Shown here: in pieces, positions 11,701 to 21,201 of the stretch
Layout: every line of letters starts with the position of its first letter
Position numbering within the stretch: the first letter of the stretch is position 1
Origin: Kluyvera sichuanensis
Lineage (GTDB): Bacteria; Pseudomonadota; Gammaproteobacteria; Enterobacterales; Enterobacteriaceae
Assembly: GCF_014218705.1 (NCBI RefSeq)
Contig: NZ_JABBJF010000023.1
Location: 25,862 to 89,861, forward strand
Length of the DNA: 64,000 nt
Reading direction: 5' to 3'
Notes under the pieces: model-generated
The model's input: only the letters and a program-made list of their open reading frames with translations
Told to the model about the DNA's origin: nothing
Database searches by the model: none
Made by a program: the position numbers and the translations under genes

Positions 11701-11728
11701 AAAAAGCGGGGGCAACCCCGCTTTTTTT
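11701..11728 (+). terminator. Rho-independent terminator after dapD
   Basis: AAAAAGCGGGG pairs with CCCCGCTTTTT around a short loop GCAA, and runs into a T tract. Strong intrinsic terminator, starting ten bases after the dapD stop. Confidence 0.92.
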
Positions 11729-11799
11729 TATTCGTAAGCTGGCGGAAATAGATTTTTTCGTTAATTATTCAATAGTTAATTTAGATCAGGGGTACCGCT

Positions 11800-12183
11800 A
11801 TGTACGATAATTTGAAAAGCCTGGGGATCACCAATCCCGATGAAATCGATCGTTACAGCCTCCGGCAGGAAGCCAACAACGATATCCTGAAAATCTATTT
11901 CCAGAAGGATAAGGGTGAGTTTTTCGCCAAGAGCGTGAAGTTCAAATACCCACGCCAGCGTAAAACGATTGCCGGCGATGGTCAGGGCTTCAAAGAAGTG
12001 CAGGAGATCAGCCCAAACCTGCGCTACGTGATTGATGAGCTGGACCAGATTTGCCAGCGCGATCGCACCGAAGTCGATCTTAAGCGTAAGATCCTCGACG
12101 ATCTGCGCCATCTCGAAAGCGTCGTGACCAACAAGATCAGCGAGATTGAAGCCGATCTGGAGAAGTTAACGCGCAATAAGTAG
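11800..12183 (+). CDS. yaeH: DUF3461 family protein YaeH
   Basis: Conserved cytosolic protein of unknown function. The 127 residues are highly charged, with no signal peptide or membrane segment. The C-terminal half (from about residue 70) is strongly helical and heptad-like ([17 protein letters not shown]), suggesting a coiled coil. The N-terminus [20 protein letters not shown] is the family hallmark. Its place between dapD and cdaR is conserved in enterobacteria, but the context does not explain its role. Confidence 0.9.
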   Translation: MYDNLKSLGITNPDEIDRYSLRQEANNDILKIYFQKDKGEFFAKSVKFKYPRQRKTIAGDGQGFKEVQEISPNLRYVIDELDQICQRDRTEVDLKRKILDDLRHLESVVTNKISEIEADLEKLTRNK

Positions 12184-12215
12184 ATTTTGTGCGGTTTGTC
12201 TTCCCGGTGCGGCCT

Positions 12216-12253
12216 GATGCCCTCACCCGGGCCCTCTCCCACAGGAGAGGGAG
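12216..12253. repeat. Short enterobacterial intergenic hairpin repeat (CCCTCTCC...GGAGAGGG type)
   Basis: GATGCCCTCACCCGGGCC leads into a perfect eight-base stem CCCTCTCC (12232-12239) / GGAGAGGG (12244-12251) with loop CACA. Elements of this kind are scattered between genes in Klebsiella/Enterobacter-type genomes. It lies just upstream of the yaeH/cdaR terminator. Confidence 0.6.
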
Positions 12254-12262
12254 CAAACCCTA

Positions 12263-12289
12263 AAAACGGCAACTTAACGTTGCCGTTTT
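12263..12289. terminator. Bidirectional terminator between yaeH and cdaR
   Basis: Perfect 11-base stem AAAACGGCAAC / GTTGCCGTTTT with a five-base loop; T-rich on both strands, so it can serve convergent yaeH (plus) and cdaR (minus). Confidence 0.88.
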
Positions 12290-12297
12290 GCTTTTAC

Positions 12298-13455
12298 CTA
12301 CCGTTGTTCATCCAACTGCAACGCAATATACAGCAGTAAACGATCGTCAAAATTGCCCAAATCCAGCCCGGTCAATTCTGAGATTCGATTGAGCCGATAC
12401 TCCAGCGTATTGCGGTGAATAAACAGCGCCTTTGAGGTTGCCAGTGGCTGCACGTTATGGCGAAACCAGGCCGTCAACGTACGACGCAGCAGGCCGTTGT
12501 TATCCATCGCCTTCAGACGCATCAGCGGACGCGACAGCTCATTGGCCTGCCAGCCACCGCGCAGGCTGTCGAGCAGCACCGGCAGCATCAAATCCTGGTA
12601 AAAATAGCTGCGGCTCTCCGGCATACGCTGCTTACCCACCATCATGGTGGTGCGCGCCGTACGGTAGGAACGGGCGATGCTGCCCGGCCCGGTAAAATAG
12701 TTGCCCAGCGCCACGCGAAAACGCAGATGCCCGTTCTCTTTCATGCGGGAGATCAGCTGTTCCACGCGCTTCTGGTGATCTTCCGCGTCCCAACGGCCAA
12801 ACTGATTGAGCGCCGGTTTCAGCACTACCATCTCGGTCAGCGAGACTATCGCAATCAGGTTGTTACGCTCCGGCGTCGTCAGCGCATTTTGCAGCTGCTG
12901 AAGCTCCGCCATCGCACTATCAACGCCCAGTTGTCCGCTGTCGACCTCCACCACCGCCGCGACGCGTGGCTGATTAAGGTCAATGCCCAGTCGCTGCGCC
13001 CATTCAGTCAGCGCCGGCGTGTTCTCCTCGGCCTGAATCAGGTTCATCACCAGCTCTTCACGCAGTCGGCTATCCTGCGCCAACAGATGCATCAGGCGCG
13101 ATTGCTCAAGCATCATCTCTGCGGTCATGCACACCAGTTCGCCATATTTGCGCAGCGTTTCCGGTTCACCGGTCAGACCGATAACACCAACGATCTCACC
13201 TTCCAGGCGCAATGGCAGGTTGATCCCCTGACGCACACCGTGCAGATGACGGGCAACGGCATCATCGATATCCACCACGCGCCCTTGTGAGAGTACCAGC
13301 AGCGCGCCTTCGTGCAATTCCCCAATACGTTCACGATCGCCGCTGCCGATAATGCGCCCGCGGGCATCCATTACGTTGATATTGGTATCGATAATGCGCA
13401 TCGTGCGCGCCACGATATCCTGCGCCATTTTAGTATCAAGATGCCAGCTAGCCAT
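12298..13455 (-). CDS. cdaR: CdaR, carbohydrate diacid regulator
   Basis: Transcriptional activator of glucarate/galactarate uptake and catabolism genes (gud, gar) in E. coli. Start placed at the ATG at 13453-13455 behind a strong AGGAGGGG ribosome site, giving 385 residues as in E. coli; the longer in-frame reading to 13521 adds 22 unlike residues. The N-terminal sugar-diacid recognition domain covers about residues 1-135, followed by a GGDEF-like middle and a PucR-type C-terminal HTH with TSKALFIHRNTLEYRLNRI near residues 335-355. The target genes are not in this window. Confidence 0.95.
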   Translation of the reverse strand: MASWHLDTKMAQDIVARTMRIIDTNINVMDARGRIIGSGDRERIGELHEGALLVLSQGRVVDIDDAVARHLHGVRQGINLPLRLEGEIVGVIGLTGEPETLRKYGELVCMTAEMMLEQSRLMHLLAQDSRLREELVMNLIQAEENTPALTEWAQRLGIDLNQPRVAAVVEVDSGQLGVDSAMAELQQLQNALTTPERNNLIAIVSLTEMVVLKPALNQFGRWDAEDHQKRVEQLISRMKENGHLRFRVALGNYFTGPGSIARSYRTARTTMMVGKQRMPESRSYFYQDLMLPVLLDSLRGGWQANELSRPLMRLKAMDNNGLLRRTLTAWFRHNVQPLATSKALFIHRNTLEYRLNRISELTGLDLGNFDDRLLLYIALQLDEQR

Positions 13456-13572
13456 GAACCCCTCCTGTGAGCAGGTTACATGATAGGAAAGATGCAAAAT
13501 CGCCGCACTGTGCAAATGCACAAAGCACGGTTGAGATCTATGGAGTTGTGGGGTGCTTCACATTACGAAGGG

Positions 13573-13603
13573 AAAAACCCTTTCCCCGGGCGGGGAAAGG
13601 GTT
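13573..13603 (-). terminator. Rho-independent terminator after degP
   Basis: Perfect 12-base stem AACCCTTTCCCC (13576-13587) / GGGGAAAGGGTT (13592-13603), followed on the minus strand by a run of T. Ten bases downstream of the degP stop. Confidence 0.92.
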
Positions 13604-13613
13604 GAGGTCTCGA

Positions 13614-15062
13614 TTACTGCATCAGCAGATAGATGGAGCTATCGCCACGCTGGATATTCAGCGCCAGTACCGAAGGTTTGCTATCGAGGATTTTACGCAG
13701 CTCAGCGATGTTTTTAACCGCCTGCTGGTTGGCGCCGACGATAATATCCCCTTTCTTCAGGCCAATCTGCGCCGCCGGAGAACCCGCTTTTACGGTATTC
13801 ACCACGACACCTTTGTCCTGACCTTTGTTGCTCATTTCAGCCCCTTCGATACCGCTGAAGATTGAGCTGGAGTCAACCTGAGTCTGGCTGCTCTGCTGCA
13901 GTTCCAGATCCACCGTTACCGGCTTACCGTCACGCAGCAGGCCGAGGCTGATTTTGCTGCCTACCGGCATGGTGCCAACCTGCGCACGCAGCGCGGCGAA
14001 GCTGCTGATTGCCTTGCCGTTCAGTGAGGTGATCACGTCACCGGCTTTGATCCCGGCTTTCGCCGCCGAAGAGTTCGGCATCACCTGGCTTACGAAGGCA
14101 CCGCGCTGGGCGTCGACTTTCATCGCTTTCGCCAGTTCGGAGTTCAGCTCGGTACCCATGATACCCAGCTCACCGCGTTTCACCTGGCCGAATTTCACCA
14201 TCTGGTCGGTCAGGTTTTTCACCATGTTGCTCGGGATGGCGAAACCGATACCGATGTTACCGCCGTCCGGTGCGAGGATCGCGGTATTAATACCGATAAG
14301 CTCACCGTTCAGGTTCACCAGCGCGCCGCCGGAGTTACCGCGGTTAATTGCCGCATCGGTCTGGATAAAGTTTTCGTAGTTTTCAACGTTCAGGCCGCTA
14401 CGACCCAGCGCGGAGACGATACCGGAGGTCACGGTTTCACCCAGGCCGAACGGGTTACCGATAGCCACGGTGTAGTCGCCGACGCGCAGGGCGTCAGAGT
14501 CCGCCAGCTTAATCGCCGTCAGGTTTTTCGGATCCTGAATCTGAATCAGCGCAATGTCAGAACGCGGGTCTTTACCAACCACTTTCGCGTCAAACTTACG
14601 GCCGTCGCTCAGCTGAACCTTAATGGTATTGGCATTATCCACCACATGGTTGTTGGTCACGACGTAACCTTTCGCCGCGTCAATCACCACCCCGGAGCCG
14701 AGGGCCATAAATTTCTGCTGCTGCTGTGGCTGATTGCCACCGTTACCGCCATCCGGGCCTGCACCGCCCTGGCAGAACGGAGAGCTCTGGAACGGAGAAC
14801 CGTCCTGGCAGAACGGCGAGTTGTCGCCAAAGAACTGCTGGAAGTTACGTCCCATACGCGGCGTGTTTACCGTTGTGCTGCCCTCAACATTAATGCTGAC
14901 GACAGACGGCATAACCTTTTCCAGCATCGGTGCCAGACTTGGCATTGGCTGTGCGGCGGATGCGGAAGAAGATGCCGTCTCGGCCGCGCTAGCGGACAAC
15001 GGAGACAGAGCCAGACTTAAACTAAGAGCCAGTGCACTCATTGCTAACGTGGTTTTTTTCAT
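13614..15062 (-). CDS. degP: Periplasmic serine endoprotease/chaperone DegP (HtrA)
   Basis: Heat-shock protease and chaperone for misfolded periplasmic and outer-membrane proteins. Start at the ATG at 15060-15062 gives 482 residues with a signal peptide (MKKTTLAMSA, cleavage after ASA at residue 26). An in-frame extension to 15122 would run through the promoter and is rejected. The trypsin-like domain carries H in VTNNHVVDNA, D in DPRSDIALIQ and S in RGNSGGALV; two PDZ domains follow. The LA loop has the two cysteines (SPFCQDG, SPFCQGG) and a longer Gly/Gln-rich run than in E. coli. A canonical sigma-E promoter lies just upstream. Confidence 0.97.
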   Translation of the reverse strand: MKKTTLAMSALALSLSLALSPLSASAAETASSSASAAQPMPSLAPMLEKVMPSVVSINVEGSTTVNTPRMGRNFQQFFGDNSPFCQDGSPFQSSPFCQGGAGPDGGNGGNQPQQQQKFMALGSGVVIDAAKGYVVTNNHVVDNANTIKVQLSDGRKFDAKVVGKDPRSDIALIQIQDPKNLTAIKLADSDALRVGDYTVAIGNPFGLGETVTSGIVSALGRSGLNVENYENFIQTDAAINRGNSGGALVNLNGELIGINTAILAPDGGNIGIGFAIPSNMVKNLTDQMVKFGQVKRGELGIMGTELNSELAKAMKVDAQRGAFVSQVMPNSSAAKAGIKAGDVITSLNGKAISSFAALRAQVGTMPVGSKISLGLLRDGKPVTVDLELQQSSQTQVDSSSIFSGIEGAEMSNKGQDKGVVVNTVKAGSPAAQIGLKKGDIIVGANQQAVKNIAELRKILDSKPSVLALNIQRGDSSIYLLMQ

Positions 15063-15112
15063 GTGTTTCAATCTCAATATCAGATTACGCAAAATTGCTG
15101 TGTTCGTGACTA

Positions 15113-15140
15113 TCAGATTCACTTTATGGCACTAAGTTCC
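15113..15140 (-). promoter_or_regulatory. Sigma-E (RpoE) promoter of degP
   Basis: On the minus strand: -35 GGAACTT (15134-15140), 16-bp spacer, -10 TCTGA (15113-15117). This is a full match to the sigma-E consensus and sits about 50 bp before the degP ATG. It agrees with known sigma-E control of degP and with rseP, whose product activates sigma-E, at the left edge of this window. Confidence 0.9.
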
Positions 15141-15197
15141 GTACAACTGCATCTGCTAAAAGTAAAAATTTATTGAGCGTCTTTACAAAACTTCTGA

Positions 15198-16712
15198 TTA
15201 TTCCACCGCCATCAACCGCCGATATTCATCCCAGGCGTAGAGGTCGGTCATCCCGCTGATATAATCCTGCAGCAGGCGGCAACGATAATAATATTCCATC
15301 ACCGGAAACTCAACGGAATCACGGGAGAGTTTATTTACTGCCTCAACGTAAGCTAAACGATGACGCGTTGAGAGTTTACAAAACAACCGTGATTCGATAG
15401 GCAAGTGACGCACGCGTTCTTGCTCAACTAATTCGCTGAAGTCGCTTAAGGATAATTTAAGCAAAGGCGCGTAAATATCTAATAACCCGCCAATCACCCG
15501 ATAGCCTTGTAATTCTAACTGTTCGACTTCAGGATGACTAAAGACATGTTTTCTAGCCACATTTTTATATAGCTTCAACAACTGGCTATAGCTACTGTCA
15601 TCTTCCAGTAGTGCATGATTAAAATCACCCTGGTAGATCTGTGGCAGATTTTCAATAAATCGCTGCGCCGCGTAGGGCACCAGCTTATTTAAAGTATTCA
15701 CCCGCAAATACATAAAGAACTGATCTTCCGTACTGCGGCTTAATGAATTCGCCCGGGATTTATCCCAGGCATTTTCCACCACCTGAGCAAACAACGAGCC
15801 TTTGGTGTGTTCAGGCCAGGCATCATATAAATGCTGGTACAGCTGCTCAACGCTGAAGATCCTTTTTTCTACCGCATCTTCGAGGTCAGCCACGCAATAA
15901 GAGATATCATCAGCGGCTTCCATAATCCACGTTAATGGGAATCGATTGTAAGGCGCTAAATCCAGTTCTTTACGTAAGCGTTCAATATAGTGCTCTTCCG
16001 CCAGGTAGTAGCCCGGTTTTTTCATTAAATAGCTGTGCGTCGCCGGGGTCTCCGTCGACCACCACGCCGGGCGTGTATATTTTAAAATACAGCCAACCTG
16101 CGCCCAGGTCAGGTTCATACGCATCAGGGTATGCACCAGGCGAATCCCCTGCGCATTGCCTTCAAAATGACAAAGATCCTGACGCACTTTGCTGCGCAGC
16201 GTATTGAGCGTCTCTTCGCCTTCACGGAGTCGAAGGTCGATAACCTCGCAGCGGTCGTGGCTCAGCGGTTGACGAAGCGCGTCTTTTGGCGCCAGCCGCT
16301 GGCTGAACCAATCGTTGATTGCCGCTTCACCAAAATGACCAAACGGCGGGTTGCCGATATCGTGCATCAGGCAGGCCATCTCAACGATGCTTTCAAACGG
16401 CCCGGTCAGTTCGTCCAGGCCATAGGCCACCAGCAGATGTTTTTCCTTTAAGCGGCTTAACACCTCTTTGGCGATATAGCGCCCCACCTGCTGTACTTCC
16501 ATCGAGTGCGTCAGGCGGGTTCGCACCGCGGCGTTGCGCTCCAGCGGGAATACCTGCGTTTTTTGCTGCAGGCGGCGGATGGCCGGTGAGTTGATAATGC
16601 GCCCGCGATCGCTTTCAAAAATACGCAGAATCTCATGCTCGGAGCTGACACCCTGCGGCGAGCGATAGCGCCGACGCCAGTTAATTTTGTTGCGAAAATC
16701 AATCTTAGCCAT
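15198..16712 (-). CDS. dgt: Deoxyguanosinetriphosphate triphosphohydrolase
   Basis: Hydrolyses dGTP to deoxyguanosine and tripolyphosphate; an HD-domain enzyme that binds single-stranded DNA and affects dNTP balance. The 504-residue protein (E. coli 505) has the HD metal ligands in [12 protein letters not shown] and [18 protein letters not shown]; the distal aspartate is in the [19 protein letters not shown] helix. It runs in the same direction as degP and divergently from mtnN, from which it is separated by 97 bp. Confidence 0.96.
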   Translation of the reverse strand: MAKIDFRNKINWRRRYRSPQGVSSEHEILRIFESDRGRIINSPAIRRLQQKTQVFPLERNAAVRTRLTHSMEVQQVGRYIAKEVLSRLKEKHLLVAYGLDELTGPFESIVEMACLMHDIGNPPFGHFGEAAINDWFSQRLAPKDALRQPLSHDRCEVIDLRLREGEETLNTLRSKVRQDLCHFEGNAQGIRLVHTLMRMNLTWAQVGCILKYTRPAWWSTETPATHSYLMKKPGYYLAEEHYIERLRKELDLAPYNRFPLTWIMEAADDISYCVADLEDAVEKRIFSVEQLYQHLYDAWPEHTKGSLFAQVVENAWDKSRANSLSRSTEDQFFMYLRVNTLNKLVPYAAQRFIENLPQIYQGDFNHALLEDDSSYSQLLKLYKNVARKHVFSHPEVEQLELQGYRVIGGLLDIYAPLLKLSLSDFSELVEQERVRHLPIESRLFCKLSTRHRLAYVEAVNKLSRDSVEFPVMEYYYRCRLLQDYISGMTDLYAWDEYRRLMAVE

Positions 16713-16809
16713 AGCCTCTCCGTCGCGAGCTTCCTATTACAAGAAATGCGCTTCCCCTGAACCACATGATAAACTATGCCTTTAAACCTGGCACATCGCG
16801 AGTAAATCT

Positions 16810-17508
16810 ATGAAAATCGGCATTATTGGCGCAATGGAAGAAGAAGTTACGCTGCTGCGTGACAAAATCGAAAATCGTCAGACTATCACCATCGGCGGTA
16901 GCGAAATCTACACCGGCCAGCTGAACGGCGTGGATGTGGCGTTACTGAAATCCGGGATTGGCAAAGTGGCCGCCGCAATGGGCGCCACGCTGCTGCTGGA
17001 GCGCTGCCAGCCGGACGTGATTATCAACACCGGTTCCGCGGGTGGCCTGGCGCCAACGCTGAAAGTGGGCGATATCGTGGTTTCTGACGAAGCGCGCTAC
17101 CACGATGCCGACGTCACTGCATTTGGCTATGAAATTGGCCAGATGGCAGGTTGCCCGGCGGCGTTCAAAGCCGACGACAAACTGGTTGCCGCCGCTGAAG
17201 CGTGCATCAAATCCCTCGACCTGAATGCCGTACGCGGCCTGATTGTCAGCGGCGATGCCTTTATTAACGGTTCCGAAGCGCTGGCAAAAATCCGCACCAA
17301 CTTCCCGCAGGCGATTGCGGTAGAGATGGAAGCGACAGCGATTGCCCACGTTTGCCACAGCTTTGCCGTGCCGTTCGTGGTCGTCCGCGCGATTTCCGAC
17401 GTGGCCGACCAGCAGTCTCACCTGAGCTTCGAAGAGTTCCTGGCCGTTGCTGCGAAGCAGTCGACCCTGATGGTCGAAACGCTGGTGCAGAAACTGGCGC
17501 GTGGCTAA
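16810..17508 (+). CDS. mtnN: 5'-methylthioadenosine/S-adenosylhomocysteine nucleosidase
   Basis: Cleaves the glycosidic bond of MTA, SAH and 5'-deoxyadenosine, removing by-products of polyamine, methylation and radical-SAM reactions and feeding AI-2 synthesis. The 232-residue protein begins [13 protein letters not shown], with the catalytic glutamate in that segment; it has the nucleoside phosphorylase-like core [10 protein letters not shown] and the C-terminal substrate motif [14 protein letters not shown] with the catalytic aspartate. First gene of a three-gene operon; btuF overlaps its last eight bases. Confidence 0.97.
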   Translation: MKIGIIGAMEEEVTLLRDKIENRQTITIGGSEIYTGQLNGVDVALLKSGIGKVAAAMGATLLLERCQPDVIINTGSAGGLAPTLKVGDIVVSDEARYHDADVTAFGYEIGQMAGCPAAFKADDKLVAAAEACIKSLDLNAVRGLIVSGDAFINGSEALAKIRTNFPQAIAVEMEATAIAHVCHSFAVPFVVVRAISDVADQQSHLSFEEFLAVAAKQSTLMVETLVQKLARG

Positions 17509-18301
17509 GCGACTCCTGACAGGGCTGCTCGCCCTGCTGCTTAGCGCCCCGGCGTGGCTTGTCGCCGCGCCGCGGGTCATCACCCTCTCCCCCGCCAATA
17601 CCGAACTGGCTTTTGCCGCCGGCATCACCCCCGTTGGCGTCAGCGCATGGTCTGATTATCCCGCTGCGGCAAAAGAGATCGAACAGGTTGCCTCCTGGCA
17701 GGGCATTAACCTCGAGCGTATTGTCGCCCTGCACCCGGACGTCGTGCTGGCGTGGAAAGAAGGTAACGCCGAGCGTCAGGTGAACCAGCTGCGTTCACTG
17801 GGCATTACCGTGCTGTGGGTCGATTCGCACAGCATTGAAGAGATCGCCGCAACGCTTCGCCAGTTGGCGAAATGGAGCCCGCAGCCCGAAAAAGCCGAAC
17901 AGGCCGCTGCCACACTGCTGCATGACTATGCGCAGCTAAAGGAGCAGTATGCAAAAGCACCGAAAAAAAGGGTGTTTATGCAGTTCGGCTTTAACCCCAT
18001 TTTCACCAGCAACAAAAGCGCCATCCAGAACCAGATACTGGAAGTGTGCGGTGGCCAAAATATCTTTGCCGACAGCCGCGTGGCCTGGCCTCAGGTCAGC
18101 CGTGAACAGGTGCTGATGCGCCAGCCGCAGGTGATTGTTGCCGCGGGCGATGCGGGTCAGATTCCGAAAATTCAGCACTACTGGGCTAGTCAGCTCACAA
18201 TCCCCATTATTCCCCTTAATAGTGACTGGTTTGAACGCGCAAGCCCACGTATTATCCTCGCCGCAAAACAACTCTGTACTGCACTATCGCAGGTTAATTA
18301 A
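17501..18301 (+). CDS. btuF: Vitamin B12-binding periplasmic protein BtuF
   Basis: Periplasmic cobalamin-binding component of the BtuCDF importer. Starts at a GTG that overlaps the mtnN end by eight bases, as in E. coli; 266 residues. A signal peptide ends near residue 22 (AWLVAAPRV). The type III binding-protein fold is evident: two lobes joined by a long helix, with conserved [20 protein letters not shown] at the N-terminus and PQVSREQVL in the C-lobe. btuC and btuD are not in the window. Confidence 0.96.
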   Translation: MAKRLLTGLLALLLSAPAWLVAAPRVITLSPANTELAFAAGITPVGVSAWSDYPAAAKEIEQVASWQGINLERIVALHPDVVLAWKEGNAERQVNQLRSLGITVLWVDSHSIEEIAATLRQLAKWSPQPEKAEQAAATLLHDYAQLKEQYAKAPKKRVFMQFGFNPIFTSNKSAIQNQILEVCGGQNIFADSRVAWPQVSREQVLMRQPQVIVAAGDAGQIPKIQHYWASQLTIPIIPLNSDWFERASPRIILAAKQLCTALSQVN

Positions 18302-18315
18302 TCAGGTAATAGGTC

Positions 18316-18939
18316 ATGCTTGTCTACTGGCTGGATATTGTTGGCACCATCGTCTTCGCTGTCTCCGGCGTCTTGCTGGCAGGGAAACTGCGTATGGACC
18401 CCTTTGGCGTTCTGGTACTTGGCGTGGTGACCGCCGTGGGTGGCGGAACCATTCGTGATATGGCGCTCGCCAACGGCCCGGTCTTCTGGGTGAAAGACCC
18501 TACTGACCTGGTCGTAGCGATGGTCACCTCAATGCTGACTATCGTGCTGGTTCGTCAACCACGACGCTTGCCAAAATGGGTGCTGCCGGTGCTGGATGCC
18601 GTGGGGCTGGCGGTGTTCGTGGGGATTGGCGTGAACAAGGCGTTTATCGCCCACTCCGGGCCGCTGGTTGCCGTCTGTATGGGTGTCGTTACCGGCGTCG
18701 GCGGCGGGATAATTCGCGACGTACTGGCGCGCGAAGTGCCGATGATCCTGCGAACCGAAATCTACGCCACGGCCTGTATTATCGGCGGGATTGTGCACGC
18801 GACGGCCTATTACACCTTCCAGATACCGCTGGAGAACGCCAGTATGATGGGGATGGTGGTGACGCTAGCTATTCGCCTGGCGGCGATTCGCTGGCATCTG
18901 AAGCTGCCGACTTTTGCGCTGGATGATAACGGTCGTTAA
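18316..18939 (+). CDS. yadS: TRIC-family membrane protein YadS
   Basis: Small integral membrane protein of the bacterial TRIC (trimeric intracellular cation channel-like) family, formerly UPF0126. 207 residues with about seven hydrophobic helices arranged as an internal repeat; each half carries a glycine-rich GGGTIRDMAL or GGGIIRDVLA motif, the family signature. It follows btuF by 14 bp and is the last gene of the mtnN operon. A monovalent-cation channel role is known for some homologues; the physiological role here is not established. Confidence 0.93.
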   Translation: MLVYWLDIVGTIVFAVSGVLLAGKLRMDPFGVLVLGVVTAVGGGTIRDMALANGPVFWVKDPTDLVVAMVTSMLTIVLVRQPRRLPKWVLPVLDAVGLAVFVGIGVNKAFIAHSGPLVAVCMGVVTGVGGGIIRDVLAREVPMILRTEIYATACIIGGIVHATAYYTFQIPLENASMMGMVVTLAIRLAAIRWHLKLPTFALDDNGR

Positions 18940-18945
18940 ACCTGC

Positions 18946-19015
18946 GTAGCCCGGCCAAGCGCAGCGCCGCCGGGGATGCCCCGGAGTCGGCGCTAGCGCA
19001 CCTCGTCCGGGCTAC
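18946..19015. repeat. BIME (paired REP elements) after yadS
   Basis: Two inverted REP units: GTAGCCCGGCCAAGCGCAGC...CCGGGG followed by CCCCGGAGTCGG...TCCGGGCTAC. REP pairs are frequent at 3' ends of enterobacterial operons and protect or process mRNA ends. Confidence 0.85.
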
Positions 19016-19028
19016 AAAAGATGCACAC

Positions 19029-19056
19029 AAAAAAACCACCTTTCGGTGGTTTTTTT
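19029..19056. terminator. Bidirectional terminator between yadS and erpA
   Basis: Perfect 12-base stem AAAAAAACCACC / GGTGGTTTTTTT with loop TTTC; serves the convergent mtnN-btuF-yadS operon and erpA. Confidence 0.92.
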
Positions 19057-19075
19057 ATCTATCTGGTCAGCAAGC

Positions 19076-19420
19076 TTAGATGCTGAAGGAAGAACCGCAG
19101 CCGCAGGTGCTGGTTGCGTTCGGGTTGGTCACGATAAAGCGCGAACCTTCCAGACCTTCGGTATAGTCCACCGAACCGCCGACCAGATACTGCAGGCTCA
19201 TCGGATCAACCACCAGGCCTACGCCCTGTTTTTCGATGGTCATGTCGCCTTCGTTGATCTGGTCATCAAAGGTAAAGCCATACTGGAAGCCGCTGCAGCC
19301 GCCGCCTGTGATATACACGCGCAGCTTCAGGTTTGGATTCTCTTCATCCGCAATCAGGACTTTTACTTTTTTGGCTGCGGCGTCGGTAAACTCCAGCGGC
19401 AGCACTACGTCATCACTCAT
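19076..19420 (-). CDS. erpA: Iron-sulfur cluster insertion protein ErpA
   Basis: A-type Fe-S carrier that delivers clusters to apo-proteins, among them the isoprenoid enzymes IspG and IspH. The 114-residue protein has the three invariant cysteines: C42 in [12 protein letters not shown], and C106 and C108 in STCGCGSSF at the C-terminus. Length equals E. coli ErpA. It lies between clcA (82 bp upstream) and the yadS terminator and is probably monocistronic. Confidence 0.97.
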   Translation of the reverse strand: MSDDVVLPLEFTDAAAKKVKVLIADEENPNLKLRVYITGGGCSGFQYGFTFDDQINEGDMTIEKQGVGLVVDPMSLQYLVGGSVDYTEGLEGSRFIVTNPNATSTCGCGSSFSI

Positions 19421-19502
19421 TTTTTGCTCCCATTAATACAGCGGGTCTGGGCAAATAATAACCCGACTCTTTTGGTCATTATCTAATACCCTGGTAAATC
19501 GT

Positions 19503-20921
19503 TCAAGTATTCTCCGGGGCCGACTGCCTGGCCTTAGCCTCTTGCTCGGCCTCCTGTTTCGCCAGGGTTCGCGCCAGAATCGTGGCGTAGAGCGGCTGCC
19601 CGCCGAGGAACTGCGCCAATAGCGTGGCACCGAGACCGGTAATAATCATTGGCAAAATGAGCTGATAATTGTCGGTCATCTCCAGCACCAGCACAATGCC
19701 GGTGAGCGGAGCGCGGACAGAAGCCGCCAGCAGCGCGCCCATTCCGGCAATCGCGAAGGTCCCCGCCTCCAGATTGTAGGCCGGGAACAGATGCATCGCC
19801 GCCATACCGAAGGCCGTTCCCAGCAGCGTGCCCAGCGCCAGCATTGGCGCAAAAATCCCGCCCGGTGCGCCGGAGGAGAAGCACAGCAGCGTGGTGATAA
19901 CGCGGGCGACAAACAGGAACAGCAGCGAACCGACGGTAAAGTTCCCCGCCGCCGCAATCGGGATCAGGTTAAACCCGCCGCCCGCCGCTGCTGATTGAAA
20001 CAGCCCCAGCACGCCGCAGCCGCCGCCAATCAGGCCGCCAATCAGCACCCATTTTGTCGTGTTACCGCCGTGGATACGGAAAAACATATCCTGGGTTTTC
20101 AGCACCAGAGTATTAAACAGCGGACCAACACAGCCGAAAATCACACCCAGCACCAGATACAGCCACAGCGTGTTGACCGGCGCGTTGGTCAGCTTACCCA
20201 CTTCAATCACCGGCGTTTCGCCGTTGAAGATGCGGAACATGATGCTCGACATGATAACGCCGGTGAATACCGCTTTAATCGAGATCAGGCTGTAGCGGAA
20301 CTGCGGACGCATCTCTTCGATGATAAACAGGATGCCCGCCAGCGGCGCATTAAACGCCGCCGACAGACCCGCCGCCGCGCCGGTTGCCAGCAGCGTGTGC
20401 CGCGACTCTTCGTCACGCTGACGGAAAATATCGCCGACCATACGGCCGATATTGCCGCCGATTTGCACCGTCGGCCCTTCACGACCAAGCACCATGCCCG
20501 AACCCAGCGTGCCCATCCCACCGAAGAATTTCACCGGCAGCACGCGCCACCAGCGGACCGGGCGCAGGTCTTCCAGCGCACCTTCAATCTCCGGGATCCC
20601 CGAACCGCCCGCTTCCGGCGCAAAGCGCCGCATCAGCCAGTAGCCAAACATCGCCAGCAGCGCCGACAGCACAAACGCCAGCGGCCAGACCAGATACCAG
20701 CGGTCAGCAACCTGCGCCAGCGTGCCAATACGCAGGTTCAGCACCCAGTTCACCGCATGCTCAAACGCTACGCCGACCAGCCCCACAAGCGAGCCAACGA
20801 TGGCGGACATCAGCAGCACCATCAGCGGGGTTTTATCGCGATTCAATAATTTACGCACTACGTCGCGGCGGCGTAAACGCACCATCCGCTGTGCCTCTAA
20901 AGGGGGTATTTCTGCTCTCAT
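19503..20921 (-). CDS. clcA: H+/Cl- exchange transporter ClcA
   Basis: Inner-membrane 2 Cl-:1 H+ antiporter that helps cells survive extreme acid. The 472-residue, many-helix protein has the family selectivity motifs [21 protein letters not shown] (containing the gating glutamate) and [11 protein letters not shown], plus the internal proton glutamate in [13 protein letters not shown]. Length is within one residue of E. coli ClcA. Usually it neighbours hemL; here the 5.4-kb PTS/transketolase locus separates them. Confidence 0.96.
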   Translation of the reverse strand: MRAEIPPLEAQRMVRLRRRDVVRKLLNRDKTPLMVLLMSAIVGSLVGLVGVAFEHAVNWVLNLRIGTLAQVADRWYLVWPLAFVLSALLAMFGYWLMRRFAPEAGGSGIPEIEGALEDLRPVRWWRVLPVKFFGGMGTLGSGMVLGREGPTVQIGGNIGRMVGDIFRQRDEESRHTLLATGAAAGLSAAFNAPLAGILFIIEEMRPQFRYSLISIKAVFTGVIMSSIMFRIFNGETPVIEVGKLTNAPVNTLWLYLVLGVIFGCVGPLFNTLVLKTQDMFFRIHGGNTTKWVLIGGLIGGGCGVLGLFQSAAAGGGFNLIPIAAAGNFTVGSLLFLFVARVITTLLCFSSGAPGGIFAPMLALGTLLGTAFGMAAMHLFPAYNLEAGTFAIAGMGALLAASVRAPLTGIVLVLEMTDNYQLILPMIITGLGATLLAQFLGGQPLYATILARTLAKQEAEQEAKARQSAPENT

Positions 20922-21072
20922 ACCGTCATCACTAATTGGTAATACAAATACGAAGGGAAGGCATTTTACCCAGTCATATGCGCGACGTCGCGAAAAAATT
21001 GCGCGGCGAATGCTTTGTTACAGCAGGGTAAAGACGTAGTTCATCACAGGTTAGTATGAATAGAGAGAAAGT

Positions 21073-21186
21073 GGCGCAGAAGATCGTTTGAACGGACCTG
21101 ACCGGTTGACGTCCCTGGTGTTGGGATCTCTGCGCCTGATAAGAAAGGGCTATCGTCAACATGCCTCCAGGCGGAGGCATGTTTTT
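21073..21186 (+). ncRNA. Candidate small structured RNA with its own terminator
   Basis: Plus-strand sequence in the gap between the clcA start and the end of the PTS operon. GGCGCAGA-A-GATC (21073-21085) pairs with GATCTCTGCGCC (21125-21136), a 12-bp helix with one bulge, enclosing a smaller GGAC/GTCC helix. It is followed by a perfect 11-base terminator stem AACATGCCTCC (21158-21168) / GGAGGCATGTT (21173-21183) and T5. The T tract is on the plus strand only, so it does not serve either minus-strand neighbour. No open reading frame is evident. I found no convincing sigma-70 promoter: a TATGAA at about 21056 lacks a good -35. It could instead be a relic or a processed 3' end. Confidence 0.4.
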
Positions 21187-21201
21187 AGGTTGTGTAATAC
21201 C

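Noticed and set aside
15140..15190. Possible CpxR box upstream of degP
   Set aside because: Only one good GTAAA half-site is present (minus strand, with a poor ATAAA partner eight bases away), so I do not call it although E. coli degP is Cpx-regulated.
19421..19502. IscR type 2 site upstream of erpA
   Set aside because: CC and GG elements are present near 19460-19480, but the spacing does not fit the 25-bp consensus on either strand.
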